Shown here piece by piece: positions 24,470 through 34,574 of a stretch of 64,000 nt of DNA (within the stretch, counting starts at the first letter, position 1; each line of letters opens with the position of its first letter). A program made the position numbers and the translations under genes. The notes beneath the pieces are model-generated. The model was not told the origin of the DNA and did no database searches. It saw only the letters and a program-made list of their open reading frames with translations. The stretch lies in assembly GCA_963707145.1 (NCBI GenBank), contig CAVPOQ010000003.1, positions 310,001 to 374,000 on the forward strand, read 5' to 3'. This DNA comes from RPQJ01 sp963707145 (GTDB lineage Bacteria > Pseudomonadota > Gammaproteobacteria > Steroidobacterales > Steroidobacteraceae).

Positions 24470-26776
24470 TCAGGGGTCGTGCCACAGGCGGCGCTGCTCG
24501 GGACGCGCGAGCCGTGGCGCGGCGAGCGGACGCTGCGGATGCAGTTCGAACTCGATCGCGCCCGTGGACGATCCGACGAGCACGGTCGCGCCCGCCTGCT
24601 GCCAGCGCTCGATCACCTCGGGCTTGGGGAATCCCCAGCGATTGCGATGCCCGGAGGACACCAGCGCCCAGCGCGGTCGGGTCATCGCCACGAAGCGGGC
24701 CGTCGAGGACGTGCGGCTGCCGTGGTGCGGCACGATCAGCACGTCGACGGGTCGCGACCTGCCCTGTGCCGCGAGCTGCGTCGTGATCTGCGCCTCCGCA
24801 TCGCGCTCGATGTCGCCGGTCAGCAGCACGACCTGCGATCCCACGCTCACGCGCAGCACGCACGACGCATCGTTGTCGCCGGGCGGCGGGTCGGGTCCGG
24901 GATGCAGCCACTCGAAGGCCACGCCGTCCCATTCCCAGCGTTGCCCGCGCACGCAACGCTCGACGGGCCCGAGTTCGTCGAGCGCATGCCCGCTCGCCAC
25001 GCGGCGCTCGACCGGCATCAGGCGCGCCAGCGAAGCAGCGCCTCCCGCGTGGTCCAGATCGTCGTGGCTCGCCACAAGCAGGTCGACGTGTGGCCGGCCG
25101 CGGTGACGCAGGTAGGGCTCCACCGCGAGCGCGCCCGCGTCGGTGCCGGTGCGGAAGGCGGGCCCGGCGTCATAGACCAGCACGTGACGCTGCGTCTCGA
25201 CGACCGCGGCGAGCCCCTGCCCCACGTCGAGCATGGCGAAGCGGGCGGCACCCCAGTCCGGCGCAGCCGGTCGCCAGCCGCAGGCGGCCACCGCGAGCGC
25301 GAGCCCGGCGAGCCGGCCCGGCCCCGGCAACGGGGCCAGCGCCGCCACGGCACCCGCGACCAGCACGACCCAGGCGAGCGGCGACAGCCCGGCCACGCCC
25401 CAGGTGGCCCAGGTCCACGACGCGGGCACGGCGATCAGTGGCCACGTCGCCTCGATCAGCCATGCCACGGCCTGCAGCGCCGCGGCACCGGCCCCTGGCG
25501 CGATCATCACCAGTGCCGTCGCGAGCAGCACCGAGGGCACGATCAGCAGCGTGTAGAGCGGGATGGCGAGGAAGTTCACGGCGACCGACACCAGCGAGAC
25601 GACGCCGAAACTGCCGACCAGCACCGGTACCAGCCCAGCCGTCACGGCCCACTGTGCCTGCGCATAGCCGCGCACCGTGCCGGGACGCACGAGCTGGCCG
25701 GAGGTCACGAGCAGGATCGCGGCCACTGCGCCGAACGACAGCCAGAATCCCGGGGCCAGCGGCGCGAGCGGCTCGAGCGCGAGCACCGCGATCGCTGCCG
25801 CCGCGAGTGCGTCGGCCGAACCGACGCGCCGGCGGCCGAGCAGCGCGGCCGCGACGATCGCGATCATGATGGCGGTGCGCTGCGCCGGCACGTTGCCGCC
25901 CGCGAGCGCCGCATACCCGCACGCCGCGAGACTGCCTGCGACGACCGCGGCGTCGCGCGCCGTGCCGAGGGCCCCGCGGCGTTGCCGCCAGCGCTGCACG
26001 CGCCCGGCCAGCCATCCCGCGACGATGCCGAACAGGCCGATGTGCAGGCCCGAAATCGCCATCAGGTGACTGGTGCCGCTGCGCGCGAGCTCGCGCCACT
26101 GGCCGGGGCCGAGCGCGTCCTGCAGGCCCACCGCGAGCCCCGCGACGATCCCGGTCGCGGGACGCTCGCCGAGCGCCGCGCGAATCGCCGTGTGGATCGA
26201 GTCGCGCGCGACCAGCACCGGGTGGCGCGCAATGTCGCCCGCCGTGCGACCGTGTCGCGTCGCGGCACGCACATAGCCCGTTGCGCCGAGCCCGGCGCGC
26301 AGCATGCGGGCCTCGTAGTCGCCGCCGCCGGGGTTGGCGAAGCCCCGGGGCCTGCGCAGTCGCACCTCGAGCTCGAGCCGCTGCGCGGCCATCGGCCGCC
26401 ACTGCGGCTCGTACCACGTGAGCTCGACCAGCGACGGCACGCCCGCCTGCGCGTCGGTGGCGAGCCGGAAGCGCAAGCCCGGGCCCGCGGCCTGCGGCAC
26501 CGAGGCGACGCGGCCAGTCACGGTGAGCGTCCTGCCCTCGAGCGCCGGATCGAGCCGGTCGTCGAGCAGCCCGGCACACTGCTGCCACGCGAGCGCGAAG
26601 CCGAGCGCGAACGCCACGACGGACCAGCGACGAGAGACCGTGGCCAGCAGCACGCAGGCCGCCACCACGACCGCCACCTCAGGTGCCGACGCAAGGTCGG
26701 GGAGCAGCAGCGCAACGCACGCCCCCAGCAGCCACGCTGTCGCGGTCCAGACCACCGTCGCTCCCGCCTGCCACAC
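24470..26776 (-). CDS. comEC: DNA internalisation/competence protein ComEC/Rec2
   Basis: An inner-membrane channel that imports single-stranded DNA during natural transformation. The 768-residue protein has an N-terminal membrane segment and OB-like domain (LTVTGRVASVPQAAG), a Competence domain with multiple helices (SHLMAISGLHIGLFGIVAGW, GYAALAGGNVPAQRTAIM) and a C-terminal metallo-beta-lactamase-like domain (RFAMLDVGQGLAAVVET, VASHDDLDHAGG, LIVPHHGS). All family blocks are present. It lies between lolD and exbB, a gene order known from other gammaproteobacteria. Competence pilus genes are not in the window. Confidence 0.95.
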   Translation of the reverse strand: MWQAGATVVWTATAWLLGACVALLLPDLASAPEVAVVVAACVLLATVSRRWSVVAFALGFALAWQQCAGLLDDRLDPALEGRTLTVTGRVASVPQAAGPGLRFRLATDAQAGVPSLVELTWYEPQWRPMAAQRLELEVRLRRPRGFANPGGGDYEARMLRAGLGATGYVRAATRHGRTAGDIARHPVLVARDSIHTAIRAALGERPATGIVAGLAVGLQDALGPGQWRELARSGTSHLMAISGLHIGLFGIVAGWLAGRVQRWRQRRGALGTARDAAVVAGSLAACGYAALAGGNVPAQRTAIMIAIVAAALLGRRRVGSADALAAAAIAVLALEPLAPLAPGFWLSFGAVAAILLVTSGQLVRPGTVRGYAQAQWAVTAGLVPVLVGSFGVVSLVSVAVNFLAIPLYTLLIVPSVLLATALVMIAPGAGAAALQAVAWLIEATWPLIAVPASWTWATWGVAGLSPLAWVVLVAGAVAALAPLPGPGRLAGLALAVAACGWRPAAPDWGAARFAMLDVGQGLAAVVETQRHVLVYDAGPAFRTGTDAGALAVEPYLRHRGRPHVDLLVASHDDLDHAGGAASLARLMPVERRVASGHALDELGPVERCVRGQRWEWDGVAFEWLHPGPDPPPGDNDASCVLRVSVGSQVVLLTGDIERDAEAQITTQLAAQGRSRPVDVLIVPHHGSRTSSTARFVAMTRPRWALVSSGHRNRWGFPKPEVIERWQQAGATVLVGSSTGAIEFELHPQRPLAAPRLARPEQRRLWHDP

Positions 26777-26841
26777 CCGGTCACAGGCTGCGGCCCGGGC
26801 CGCACCGCGGCGAGCGGCCTATCTGGCGGATCCGCGCGGAT

Positions 26842-27525
26842 TCAGCCGCGCAGCAGCCGGCCGTCCTCGAGGACCAGCACGCGCTGCATCCGGGCGGCAA
26901 TCTCCGCGGCGTGCGTGACGATCACGAGGCTGGTGCCGAGTTCGCGGTTCAGCTCGAGCATCAGCTCGAGCACGCCGCGCGCGTTCGCACCGTCGAGGTT
27001 GCCGGTGGGTTCGTCGGCGAGCACGAGCTGCGGCCGGGTGACCAGCGCGCGGGCGACCGCCGCGCGTTGCCGCTCGCCGCCGGAGAGCTGCGACGGGCGG
27101 TGCGCGAGGCGCCCGCCGAGACCGACGCGCTCGAGAATGGCGCGCGCCTCCCGCTCCGCCTCGGCGACCGGTCGGCGCCGCACCATCAGCGGCATCGCGA
27201 CGTTCTCGAGCGCGGAGAACTCGGGCAGCAGGTGGTGGAACTGGTAGACGAAGCCGAGCGCCTCGTTGCGCAGCAGGCCACGGGCCGAGTCCGACAGTTC
27301 CGCGAAGGAGCGGCCCTTGACGCGCACGGTGCCGCCCGAAGCCAGATCGAGGCCGCCGAGAATCTGCAGCAGGGTCGTCTTGCCAGAGCCGGACGCGCCG
27401 ACGATCGCGAGCGTCTCGCCGCGCTCGACGACGAGGTTCACGTCCTTCAGGACCTCGAGGCGCTGCCCCGCCTCGTCGAAGTACTTGCTCACGTGCTCGC
27501 AGTCGAGCGTCGGGTGATCACTCAT
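26842..27525 (-). CDS. lolD: Lipoprotein-release ATPase LolD
   Basis: The ATPase of LolCDE, which extracts outer-membrane lipoproteins from the inner membrane and hands them to LolA. The 227-residue protein has Walker A GASGSGKTT, the family-typical Q-loop region LGFVYQFHHLLPEFSALENV, signature LSGGERQR and Walker B LVLADEPTGNLD. Start at ATG 27525, overlapping the end of the upstream permease gene by 8 bases. It is the last gene of the three-gene lol operon. Confidence 0.96.
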   Translation of the reverse strand: MSDHPTLDCEHVSKYFDEAGQRLEVLKDVNLVVERGETLAIVGASGSGKTTLLQILGGLDLASGGTVRVKGRSFAELSDSARGLLRNEALGFVYQFHHLLPEFSALENVAMPLMVRRRPVAEAEREARAILERVGLGGRLAHRPSQLSGGERQRAAVARALVTRPQLVLADEPTGNLDGANARGVLELMLELNRELGTSLVIVTHAAEIAARMQRVLVLEDGRLLRG

Positions 27526-28774
27526 GCCGCAGGGCCCTCGCCGGTTGGGTGCGCGCCGCCCGCCATGCGGGATACAGCGTAGATAGGCAGCACAGCGCGA
27601 AGGCCGTGGCCGCGATCAGCGCCACGTCGCCCGGGAGCACGCGCGCCGGCAGGTCGCTCATCAGGTACACGCTCGCGTCCATGAAGCGCGTGCCGAGCAG
27701 CCGCTCGAGCCCGTGCACCAGCCGCTCGAGATTGAGCGACAGCGCCACGCCGAGCGCGACGCCGCCGAGTGTGCCGAGCAGCCCGATCACGGTGCCCTGC
27801 GTGGCGAACACCGCGAGCACGCTGCCGGGGCGTGCGCCGAGCGTGCGCAGGATCGCGATGTCGGGCTGCTTGTCCTTCACGGCCATCGCCAGCGTCGAGA
27901 CGATGTTGAACGCGGCGACCGCGACGACCAGCAGCAGGATGAAGAACATCATGCGCTTCGTGAGTTCGATGGAGCGGAAGAAGTTGGCGTGACGCTGCGT
28001 CCAGTCGTCCACCCACAGCCCGCCGCCGAGGTCCTTGGCGACCGCGCGCGCGACGGCGGGGGCCTGCAGCGGGTCACGCACGGCGAGGCGCAGTCCGGTG
28101 GCGTCGGTCGACGAGCGGAACAGCCGGGCGGCGTCGGCACGGTTCACCAGCACGAGGCCGTTATCGATCTCGTACATCCCGGAGTAGAACACGCCGCCGA
28201 CCGTGAAGCGGCGCATGCGCGGCACCACGCCCGCCGGCGTCACATTGCCCTGCGCGGCGGCGAGCACCACCGTATCGCCAGTGCCGGCGCCGAGGCGGGC
28301 GGCGATCTCCGAGCCGAGCAGTACGCGGTATGCGCCTGGCTCGAGCGCCTCGAGCGAGCCGCTGCGCATGCGCTCGCCGATCGAGGAGACCTGCGCCTCG
28401 AGCGCCGGGTCCACCCCGCGCACCGCGACCGCACTGGAGGCCCCGTCGTCGCGCTCGCCGATCGCCAGTGCCTCGCCCTCCACGTAGGGCGCCACCGCTT
28501 CGACCTCGGGGTTCGCGAGCGCGCGCTCGCGCAGCGCCTGCCAGTCCTCGAGGCCGGCGCCGAAGGCGGTCACCGTGGCGTGCGAGGTGACGCTCAGGAT
28601 GCGGCTGCGCAGTTCGGTCTCGAAGCCGTTCATCACCGACAGCACCACGATCAGCACGGCGACGCCGATCGCGACGCCGAGCATGGACATCAGCGAGATG
28701 AACGACAGGAACCGGTTTCCCGTCGAGCGCAGGTAGCGCCGGCCGATGCGCAGCTCGTAGGGGACTTCGCGCAT
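27518..28774 (-). CDS. lolE: LolC/LolE-family lipoprotein-release permease (second)
   Basis: A transmembrane subunit of LolCDE. The 418-residue protein starts MREVPYELRIGRRYLRSTGN and has one N-terminal helix (LSMLGVAIGVAVLIVVLSV followed by MNGF), a large periplasmic domain (residues about 50-270) and three C-terminal helices (MMFFILLLVVAVAAFNIVST; GTVIGLLGTLGGVALGVALS; ALIAATAFALCCLSTLYPAW), the FtsX/MacB topology. Its ATG overlaps the stop of the first permease by one base. The LolE label follows gene order; sequence alone says LolC/LolE family. Confidence 0.9.
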   Translation of the reverse strand: MREVPYELRIGRRYLRSTGNRFLSFISLMSMLGVAIGVAVLIVVLSVMNGFETELRSRILSVTSHATVTAFGAGLEDWQALRERALANPEVEAVAPYVEGEALAIGERDDGASSAVAVRGVDPALEAQVSSIGERMRSGSLEALEPGAYRVLLGSEIAARLGAGTGDTVVLAAAQGNVTPAGVVPRMRRFTVGGVFYSGMYEIDNGLVLVNRADAARLFRSSTDATGLRLAVRDPLQAPAVARAVAKDLGGGLWVDDWTQRHANFFRSIELTKRMMFFILLLVVAVAAFNIVSTLAMAVKDKQPDIAILRTLGARPGSVLAVFATQGTVIGLLGTLGGVALGVALSLNLERLVHGLERLLGTRFMDASVYLMSDLPARVLPGDVALIAATAFALCCLSTLYPAWRAARTQPARALRHE

Positions 28775-30021
28775 CACTCGTACCTGAGCGCCTCGGCGGG
28801 CTCCGTGGCCGCGCCGCGCAGCGCCGGATAGAGGGTCGCGAGCACGGTGAGCGCGAATGCTGTGAGACCGATCGCCGCCACCTGGCCGGCGCGCACCTCC
28901 GAGGGAATCTCGGTGATGTAGTAGACGGTCGGGTCCATGACGTGGAAGCCGAACAGGCGCTCGAGCACCGGCACGATCTCGCCCACGTTCCATGCGACCA
29001 GCAGCCCGAGCACCACGCCGAGCAGCGTGCCGATCGCCCCGATCACCACGCCCTGCGTGAAGAACGCGCCCACCACGCCGCCGCGTGCGAGCCCGAGCGT
29101 GCGCAGGATGGCGATGTCCGAGCGCTTCTCGTTGACCACCATCACCAGCGCCGCGACGATGTTGAACGCGGCGACCGCCACGACCAGCATCAGGATCAGG
29201 CTCATCATCGTCTTCTCGATGCGGATCGCGCGGAAGTAGGCCGCGTGGTCCTGCGTCCAGTCGCGCACCGTGACCTGCGGGCCGAGCGCGGCCGCGACGC
29301 GGGCGGCGCGCCCGGGCGCCGCCATCACGTCGTCGAAGCGCAGCCGCAGCCCCGAGGGGTCCGTCGCGCCGCCGCGCAGTGCTGCGGCATCCGCGAGCGA
29401 GACGAACGCGAGCGACGCGTCGTGCTCCTGCAGGCCGACCTCGAACACGCCCGACACCGTGAAGGTCTGCAACCGCGGGCGGCCGCCCGAGGCGAGCAGC
29501 TCGCGCCCCGGCACCATGACGGTGAGCTGGTCGCCGACCGCCAGGCCGAGCTGCCAGGCGAGCACGCGGCCGACCACCATGCGCCGCTCGCCGGGCACCA
29601 GGTCGGCGAGCCGGCCGGTGACCATGTGCTCCTCGATCGAGGCCACCGTGGACTCTGCGGCCGGTTCGATGCCGTGCAGCAGCACGGGCTTCAGTTCACC
29701 GGCCCTGCCGACCATCGCCTGCACGTCGAAAAATGGCGCGACGCCCTCCACGCCCGGCACCGCGCGCGCGCGCGCCGCGAGGGCAGCCCAGTCGGCCCCC
29801 GTATCGCCCGGCGCCTGCAGCGTCGCGTGGGCCGTGAGCGCCACGAGGCGACTGCGCAGTTCACCCTCGAAGCCGTTCATCACCGAGATGATGGTAATCA
29901 GCGCCGTGACGCCCACCGCGACGCCGAGCATCGAGACCCAGGAGATGAACGAGACGAAGAATCCCTGGCGTCGGGTCCGGACGTATCTGAGGCCGACGAA
30001 GATGGGTAGCGGATGGAACAT
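28774..30021 (-). CDS. lolC: LolC/LolE-family lipoprotein-release permease (first)
   Basis: A paralogous 415-residue LolCDE permease beginning MFHPLPIFVGLRYVRTRRQG, the LolC-type opening, with SMLGVAVGVTALITIISVMN as first helix. The large periplasmic loop and a C-terminal helix triplet (IEKTMMSLILMLVVAVAAFN; VVIGAIGTLLGVVLGLLVAW) complete the family architecture. It is the first gene of lolC-lolE-lolD. Both permeases are present as in E. coli, rather than the single LolF of some gammaproteobacteria. The divergent neighbour is a small secreted protein 166 bases away. Confidence 0.92.
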   Translation of the reverse strand: MFHPLPIFVGLRYVRTRRQGFFVSFISWVSMLGVAVGVTALITIISVMNGFEGELRSRLVALTAHATLQAPGDTGADWAALAARARAVPGVEGVAPFFDVQAMVGRAGELKPVLLHGIEPAAESTVASIEEHMVTGRLADLVPGERRMVVGRVLAWQLGLAVGDQLTVMVPGRELLASGGRPRLQTFTVSGVFEVGLQEHDASLAFVSLADAAALRGGATDPSGLRLRFDDVMAAPGRAARVAAALGPQVTVRDWTQDHAAYFRAIRIEKTMMSLILMLVVAVAAFNIVAALVMVVNEKRSDIAILRTLGLARGGVVGAFFTQGVVIGAIGTLLGVVLGLLVAWNVGEIVPVLERLFGFHVMDPTVYYITEIPSEVRAGQVAAIGLTAFALTVLATLYPALRGAATEPAEALRYE

Positions 30022-30187
30022 CGGGGCTCGCGCGAAAGGCGGCAAGGCTACGCGCGGCCGGGGCCCAATGCACGCCTGGCCCGGAATCCGGCGGGGCAGC
30101 GTCGGCCGCAAACCCGGCGGCGCGTCACGTCCGGGACCGGCGACCCGGTGCTAACATCCGGCCCGGTTTCCTGCGGAGTTCGGAATC

Positions 30188-30484
30188 ATGCGCAAGGCAT
30201 GGCTGGCAGCGATCGGACTCGCCTGTGCAACAGGCGCCATGGTGTCGTCCGCCCAGAACCTGCAGATGGCCGACCCGCCGGCCGCGCGCCCCGCGGTCGC
30301 GACACCGGCCCGCGGCACCAGCATGGCCGAGGTCGAGGCTCGCTACGGCGCACCCTCGCAGCGCTTCGACGCGATCGGACAGCCGCCCATCACCCGTTGG
30401 GTGTACCCCTCGTTCGTGGTTTACTTCGAGTACTCGCACGTCGTCCACGCCGTGGCCCTGCGGCCGACGGCCGGGACGCCCTGA
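30188..30484 (+). CDS. Small secreted protein, BamE/SmpA-like fold suspected
   Basis: A 98-residue protein with an N-terminal signal peptide (MRKAWLAAIGLACATGAMVS, cleavage near SSAQ). The compact domain carries GTSMAEVEARYGAPSQRFDA, then ITRWVYPSFVVYFEYSHVVH. The 'M-x-E-V-E-x-x-Y/F-G-x-P ... RW-x-Y ... VYFE' pattern resembles the small BamE/SmpA/OmlA fold, but there is no lipobox Cys, so it is probably periplasmic and soluble. No function is known to me. It sits alone between divergent lolC and mfd. A palindrome lies 31 bases past its stop. Confidence 0.75.
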   Translation: MRKAWLAAIGLACATGAMVSSAQNLQMADPPAARPAVATPARGTSMAEVEARYGAPSQRFDAIGQPPITRWVYPSFVVYFEYSHVVHAVALRPTAGTP

Positions 30485-30515
30485 GCCACGCTTCGAACGC
30501 CGCCGACCGATCTTC

Positions 30516-30537
30516 GAGTAGATCCGTGGATCTACTC
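30516..30537. promoter_or_regulatory. Perfect 10-bp inverted repeat before mfd
   Basis: GAGTAGATCC-GT-GGATCTACTC is followed by the AT-rich TTAACTTA repeated at 30538-30545 and 30550-30557, directly ahead of the mfd ATG. As RNA it could be a terminator for the small upstream gene, and as DNA an operator. The 2-base spacer favours a dyad-binding protein, or a hairpin in which the innermost pairs open. Confidence 0.6.
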
Positions 30538-30557
30538 TTAACTTATTGTTTAACTTA

Positions 30558-33500
30558 ATGTCAGACGCTCTGATTCTGCCATCGAAAGAGCGGCCCCGCG
30601 TGCTGTGGCAGGGCCTGACCGGGGCTGCCGCCGGGCTGTACCTGGCGCGCGCCGCCATGGCGCTGAAGCGCCCGCTGCTGGTGATCGCGCGCGATGCGGC
30701 CGAGGTCTCCCGGCTGGAGGACGAGTTGCGGTTCTTCGCGCCGCCGTCGCTGCCGCTGCTCGCCTTCCCCGACTACGAGACCCTGCCCTACGACCAGTTC
30801 TCGCCCCACCCCGACATCATCTCGCAGCGGCTGCGCACGCTGTCGCGGCTGCCGTCGCTCGCCGCGGGTATCGTCATCACCGACCTGCCGACCTCGCTGC
30901 AGCGCCTGCCACCGCGCAGCTTCGTGGACGGGCACGCATTCGGGCTCGAGGTGGGCACGGAACTGGACCTCGAGGCCTTTCGCGCCCGCCTGGTCGCCGC
31001 GGGCTATGCGAGCGTCCCGCAGGTCGCGGCCCCGGGCGAGTTCGCGATCCGCGGCTCGCTGTTCGACGTGTTCCCGATGGGCAGCGAGGCGCCGCTTGCG
31101 CATCGACCTGTTCGACCGGCAGGTGGACAGCATCCGCAGCTTCGACCCGGACACCCAGCGTTCGGCCGAGCGGCTGACGCGGGTCGAACTGCTGCCGGCC
31201 CGCGAGTTCAGCCTGTCGCCGGAGTCGATCCGCGACTTCCGGCGCCGCTACCGCACCCGCTTCGAGGGCGACCTGACGCGCATGGCGGTGTACCGCGACG
31301 TGAGCGAGGGCCTCGCCCCCGCCGGCGTCGAGTACTACCTGCCGCTGTTCTTCGAGGACACCGCCAGCCTGTTCGACTACCTGCCCGAAGGCGCCGTGGT
31401 GGCGCTGCCCGCGGAGCACGCCGCGGGACTCGAGGACGCCTGGCGCACCGTCGAGTCGCGCCACGAGGAGCGCCGCTACGACATCGAGTACCCGGTGCTC
31501 GCGCCGGCGGAACTGTGCCTGCCGCCGCCGGAGTGGGTTGCGGCCCTCGGCGCGCGACGCGTCCTGCTGCTCGAGGGCACGACCTCGGCAGGACCGCTGC
31601 CGGAGGTCGCCACGGTGGACCTCGGTACGTCCGAGGCGCCGGGCGCACGCCTCGACGCGCGCCGCCCGGAGACGATCCGCGCCTTCGCGGCGCGACTCGC
31701 GGCGCACGAGGGTCGCGTCCTGCTGGTCGCGGAGTCGCCGGGACGTCGCGAGCTGCTGTTCGACCTGCTGCGCCCGGAAGGCATCGAGCCGCGCACGGTC
31801 GCGGGCTGGGCCGAGTTCGCCTCCGGCGACGCGCCGGTCGCGATCGCTGTCGCCCCGCTCGCCAGCGGCGTCGTACTCGCCGATCCACCGCTGACGATCT
31901 ACGCCGAGGAGCAGCTGTTCGGCGACCGCGCGCGGCAGGAACGCCGGCGGCGGCGCTCCGACCGCGACCCGGCCCGGATCATCCAGCAGCTCGCCGACCT
32001 GCGCCCGGGCGCCCCCGTGGTGCACGAGGACTACGGCGTCGGCCGCTACCTCGGCCTCACGACCATGGACGCCGGCGGCATGCCCGCGGAGTTCCTGGTA
32101 CTCGAGTACGCCGACGGCGACAAGCTCTACGTGCCCGTGCAGGCGCTCGAGCGGGTGAGCCGCTACACGGGCGCGCCGGCGGAAACCGCGCCGCTGCACA
32201 AGCTCGGCGGCGAGCAGTGGTCGAAGGCGCGCGCGAAGGCCGCAGCGCGCATCCGCGACGCTGCGGCCGAACTGCTCGACGTGTACTCGCGGCGCGCCAC
32301 GCGGCCGGGCCACGCCTACGACGTGGACGAGGCGCAACTGCGGGCGTTCGAGGCGGGATTCCCGTTCGAGGAGACGGCCGACCAGGCCGCAGCCATCGAG
32401 CAGGTGCTCGGCGACCTGCGCTCGGCGCAGCCCATGGATCGCGTGGTCTGCGGCGACGTGGGCTTCGGCAAGACCGAGGTCGCACTGCGCGCGGCCTTCG
32501 TCGCCGTGCAGGGCGGCAAGCAGGTCGCCGTGCTGGTGCCAACGACGCTGCTCGCCCAGCAGCACCACCAGACCTTCGCCGACCGCTTCGCCGACTGGCC
32601 GGTGAAGGTGGAGCTCCTCTCGCGCTTCCGCGGCGACGCGCAGGCGAAGGCCGTGCTGGCAGGGCTCGCCGATGGCAAGGTGGACGTCGTGATCGGTACG
32701 CACCGGCTGCTGCAGCCCGGCGTGCGCTTCAAGGACCTGGGCCTGCTGGTCATCGACGAGGAGCACCGCTTCGGCGTGCGCGACAAGGAGCGCCTTAAGG
32801 CGCTGCGCGCCGAGGTGGACGTGCTGACGCTGACTGCAACGCCCATACCCCGCACCCTCAACATGGCGCTCGGCGGCCTGCGCGATCTCTCGCTGATCAC
32901 CACGGCGCCTGCGGCGCGCCTCTCGATCAAGACCTTCGTGACGGAGTGGAACGCCCCATCGGTGCGCGACGCCTGCCTGCGCGAACTGCGCCGCGGCGGC
33001 CAGGTGTACTTCGTGCACAACGCGGTGGAGACCATCGAGGGCATGGCGAAGCAGCTCGCGGAGCTGGTGCCCGAGGCGCGCATCGCGATCGGTCATGGCC
33101 AGATGCGCGAGCGCGACCTCGAGCAGGTGATGCTCGACTTCTACCACCGGCGCGCGAACCTGCTGCTGTGCACGACGATCATCGAGAGCGGCATCGACGT
33201 GCCGACGGCGAACACCATGATCATCGACCGCGCCGACCGCTTCGGCCTGGCGCAGCTTCACCAGCTGCGCGGCCGCGTCGGCCGCTCGCACCACCAGGCC
33301 TATGCGTACCTCGTCACGCCGCCGAAGAACGCGATGACCTCCGACGCGAAGAAGCGTCTCGAGGCCATCGAGTCGCTCGACGACCTCGGCGCCGGCTTCG
33401 TGCTCGCGACCCACGACCTCGAGATCCGCGGCGCCGGCGAGCTGCTCGGCGAGGGCCAGAGCGGCCAGATCCAGGAGATAGGATTCGCGCTGTACATGGA

Positions 33501-34017
33501 GCTGCTGGAGCGCGCGATCGCGGCACTTCGTGCCGGGAAGACGCCCGAGCTCGAGCGCCCGCTGCACCACGGTCCCGAGATCGACCTGCACGTCCCGGCA
33601 CTGCTGCCCGATGCCTACCTCCCGGACGTGCATGCGCGGCTGGTGCTCTACAAGCGCATCTCCGGCGTCGGGACCGAGGCCGACCTCGACGACCTGCAGG
33701 CCGAGACCGTGGACCGCTTCGGCGTGCTGCCGGACCCCGCGAAGAACCTGTTCCGCATCGCCCGGCTACGCGTCGCCGCGGCGCGCCTCGGCATCGAGCG
33801 GCTCGACGTCGCGCCAGCGGGCGGCTCGGTGACTTTCGCCGAGGACACGCCGGTCGACCCCGGCGCGCTCATCCTGCTGGTGCAGCGCACCGCGAAGACC
33901 ATGCGCTTCGACGGCCCGCGCAAGCTGCGCTTCACGGGCCAGCACGGCGAGGCCGAGCACCGCTACGACGCGGCGGGCCGCCTGCTCGCGGCGCTCGCCG
34001 GCTGCGCGCCCGGCTGA
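30558..34017 (+). CDS. mfd: Transcription-repair coupling factor Mfd (one frameshift)
   Basis: Mfd removes RNA polymerase stalled at lesions and recruits UvrA. It has about 1150 residues, the family's normal length. Domains in order: UvrB-homology N-terminus (YETLPYDQFSPHPDIISQRL), RNAP-interacting domain (GAPVVHEDYGVGRYLGL; EYADGDKLYVPV), the RecG-like motor with Walker A GDVGFGKTEVALRA, DEEH box VIDEEHRFGV, TATPIPRTL, TTIIESGIDVPTANTMII and QLHQLRGRVGRS, and a C-terminal D7 domain. A shift at about 31088-31100 (GSEAPL to RIDLFDRQ) is the only break, and the span is one base over a multiple of three. ATG 30558 is preferred over TTG 30546 as the family start. Confidence 0.96.
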
Positions 34018-34574
34018 GCCACACGGCAATCGTCACGCGCGCTGGTCGCGTCGTGGGTCGCGCTGCAGCTGGCAGAAGAACGACCGGGTCCAGCCAGGGT
34101 TCCGGGCATCCAACAGCGTCCGGCGATTGGGAAGAAGAAAACCCGTGCGGGCAAGCCCGATTCGAGGCTCACCAGGGATAGGTCCGAACAGGATCACTTC
34201 GCTCTCAAAGCGATAGGTGCACACGGCTCCTCACTTGATCGTGACGCACGAGGTCGTCAACGAAGGCCACGATCGCAGCCAGCTGAGCCCGACGGCGCAG
34301 CAAACGAAGGAGACGGCCGGCACGCCGCACTGGGGGGATTTGAAAAAGCGAGGTCTGACACCTCAGGGCCTTCACATCGAGTGCCTTTGGATGTTCGGAC
34401 CGGCGGTCGCATCTCGTCAATACGTCCAGATACGTCACCAGGGACCCTACCGTGCCCTACCGTACAGATGAGTTCGGACTCCCGGGCATATCCTGATCCC
34501 CAGGCATTGAACTGACGCTTCGACCACCGGGGAACTCTCGCCGATGCCGTGGAGTATGTCCGGCAGCAAGTCTC
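34018..34574. other. 557-base gene-poor stretch between mfd and the permease
   Basis: I see no recognisable gene. Short open frames on both strands have no familiar motifs. Visible structures are a GAGGT-CTGAC-ACCTC inverted repeat (34350-34364) next to a run that reads TTTTT on the minus strand, and a tandem CCCTACCGT pair (34445-34453, 34455-34463). Composition changes here from the very GC-rich coding regions to a more mixed one. It could be decayed mobile or coding DNA at an island border (inference). Confidence 0.5.

Noticed and set aside
34531..34560. Possible sigma-E/ECF promoter (GGAAC) ahead of the permease gene
   Set aside because: GGAACT is present at 34531 but no acceptable -10 follows at 15-17 bases. 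A five-base match alone is expected by chance.
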